A program made the position numbers and the translations under genes. 6,742 nt of DNA from Gammaproteobacteria bacterium (GTDB lineage: Bacteria; Pseudomonadota; Gammaproteobacteria; DSM-19610), in the NCBI GenBank assembly GCA_030618475.1, contig JAUXDG010000154.1:1-6742 (forward strand), written 5' to 3'. This document shows, in pieces, positions 6,182-6,742 of the stretch. The notes below the pieces were generated by a model that was not told the DNA's origin, did no database searches, and worked only from the letters and a program-made list of their open reading frames with translations. The stretch's first letter is position 1. The number at the start of each line of letters is the position of its first letter.

Positions 6182-6742
6182 TAGACGGCGGCTTCCGCGG
6201 CTTCAACGAGTTGATCGACAGGGACCGCACCATCCAGGCGCCGCTGGCCGATAAAAAAGGTCGGTGTGGCCTGTACACGCAGTTCCTGCGCCGCCTTCAA
6301 GTAGTGCTGCAGGCGCTCGCTGACGGCTTCATCCTGCCAGGCTGATGCTATCTGAGCTTCAGTCATGCCTGCATCCAGCGCCAGGCTGCGCAGGCAGTCG
6401 CGATCGCCGATATTCCTGCCCTCGGAGAAAAACGCTTCGAACAGCCGCGCGTGCAGACGGTAGAAAACAGCCGGATCAATAGTTTTTGCCACCTCGGCCA
6501 GCTGCAGTGCGGAACGGGAATTGGTGGTGAAATCGTGCTCGCGCAAAGACAGGCCTTCTTCCTCGGCCATGTGCCGGAGCGTAGCCATCATGCGTTTCCA
6601 GGTCTCTGCTGGATAATTCAGCGATGACACAGGTTCGCCTTCAGGGGATGTGTCGGGATGGATCTCCAGGAAACACCAGTTGGCTTTGACTTCGAACGAA
6701 GCCCGCAAACGCTTGAGCCGTGCATCACCGATGTAACAGAAG
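6181..6742 (-). CDS. DsbA-family (FrnE-type) thioredoxin-fold protein, 5' end outside window
   Basis: The frame is open to the window edge, so the N-terminus is missing. The first visible residues, FCYIGDARL, are the second half of a CPxCY-type redox site; the resolving Cys is seen, while the nucleophilic Cys and perhaps ten or so residues before it lie beyond 6742. The insert helical domain fills the middle (EGLSLREH, RLHARLFEAFFSEGRNIGD and similar). The cis-proline loop is VQATPTFFIGQRRLDGAVP, followed by a final helix ending AAEAAV. This fits cytoplasmic FrnE/2-hydroxychromene isomerase-like DsbA relatives, which act on thiols or disulfides; the substrate is unknown. A TTG codon at 6708 is not the start, because the family motif lies upstream of it. 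It leads the hslR-Nudix operon. Confidence 0.9.
   Translation of the reverse strand, partial: FCYIGDARLKRLRASFEVKANWCFLEIHPDTSPEGEPVSSLNYPAETWKRMMATLRHMAEEEGLSLREHDFTTNSRSALQLAEVAKTIDPAVFYRLHARLFEAFFSEGRNIGDRDCLRSLALDAGMTEAQIASAWQDEAVSERLQHYLKAAQELRVQATPTFFIGQRRLDGAVPVDQLVEAAEAAV

Overview
The window looks like chromosome from a gammaproteobacterium of moderate, mid-50s GC (estimated by eye). The adenylate kinase has the zinc-free LID network typical of Gram-negative enzymes, Hsp15 is a proteobacterial protein, and the receiver, HDOD and MoxR genes resemble those of environmental gammaproteobacteria. No transposase, phage gene, CRISPR array, rRNA or tRNA is visible. The genus cannot be named from the sequence alone.

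Layout, left to right. Positions 1-339 hold no convincing gene. They contain a perfect 14-bp inverted repeat just past the end of adk and a degenerate third copy of its arm. adk (340-993, minus) has a strong ribosome binding site and a good sigma-70-type promoter of its own. Next come an HDOD signalling protein (1143-2057, minus), a 142-bp spacer crowded with GTTCA/TGAAC half-sites, and a two-gene minus-strand operon. That operon is a MoxR-type AAA+ ATPase (3418-4464) followed 15 bp later by a protein with an N-terminal zincin-like HEALH domain and a C-terminal von Willebrand A-like domain (2200-3402). A 220-bp divergent spacer separates it from a plus-strand orphan protein made of two receiver domains (4685-5368). 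The right end is a tight minus-strand operon of a DsbA/FrnE-type thioredoxin-fold protein (cut by the window edge), Hsp15 (hslR) and a Nudix hydrolase. The Nudix gene overlaps the double-receiver gene tail to tail by 10 bp.

How the genes work together. The right-hand operon joins a thiol-redox protein, a ribosome-rescue/heat-shock RNA-binding protein and a nucleotide-cleaning enzyme, so a stress or housekeeping theme is plausible. The MoxR and VWA/zincin pair is almost certainly one functional unit, with the ATPase remodelling or loading something recognised by the VWA partner; its target is unknown. The HDOD and double-receiver proteins are signalling proteins without visible partners here. 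The least explained elements are the MoxR-VWA/zincin pair, the degenerate double receiver, the half-site cluster before the HDOD gene and the repeat after adk.
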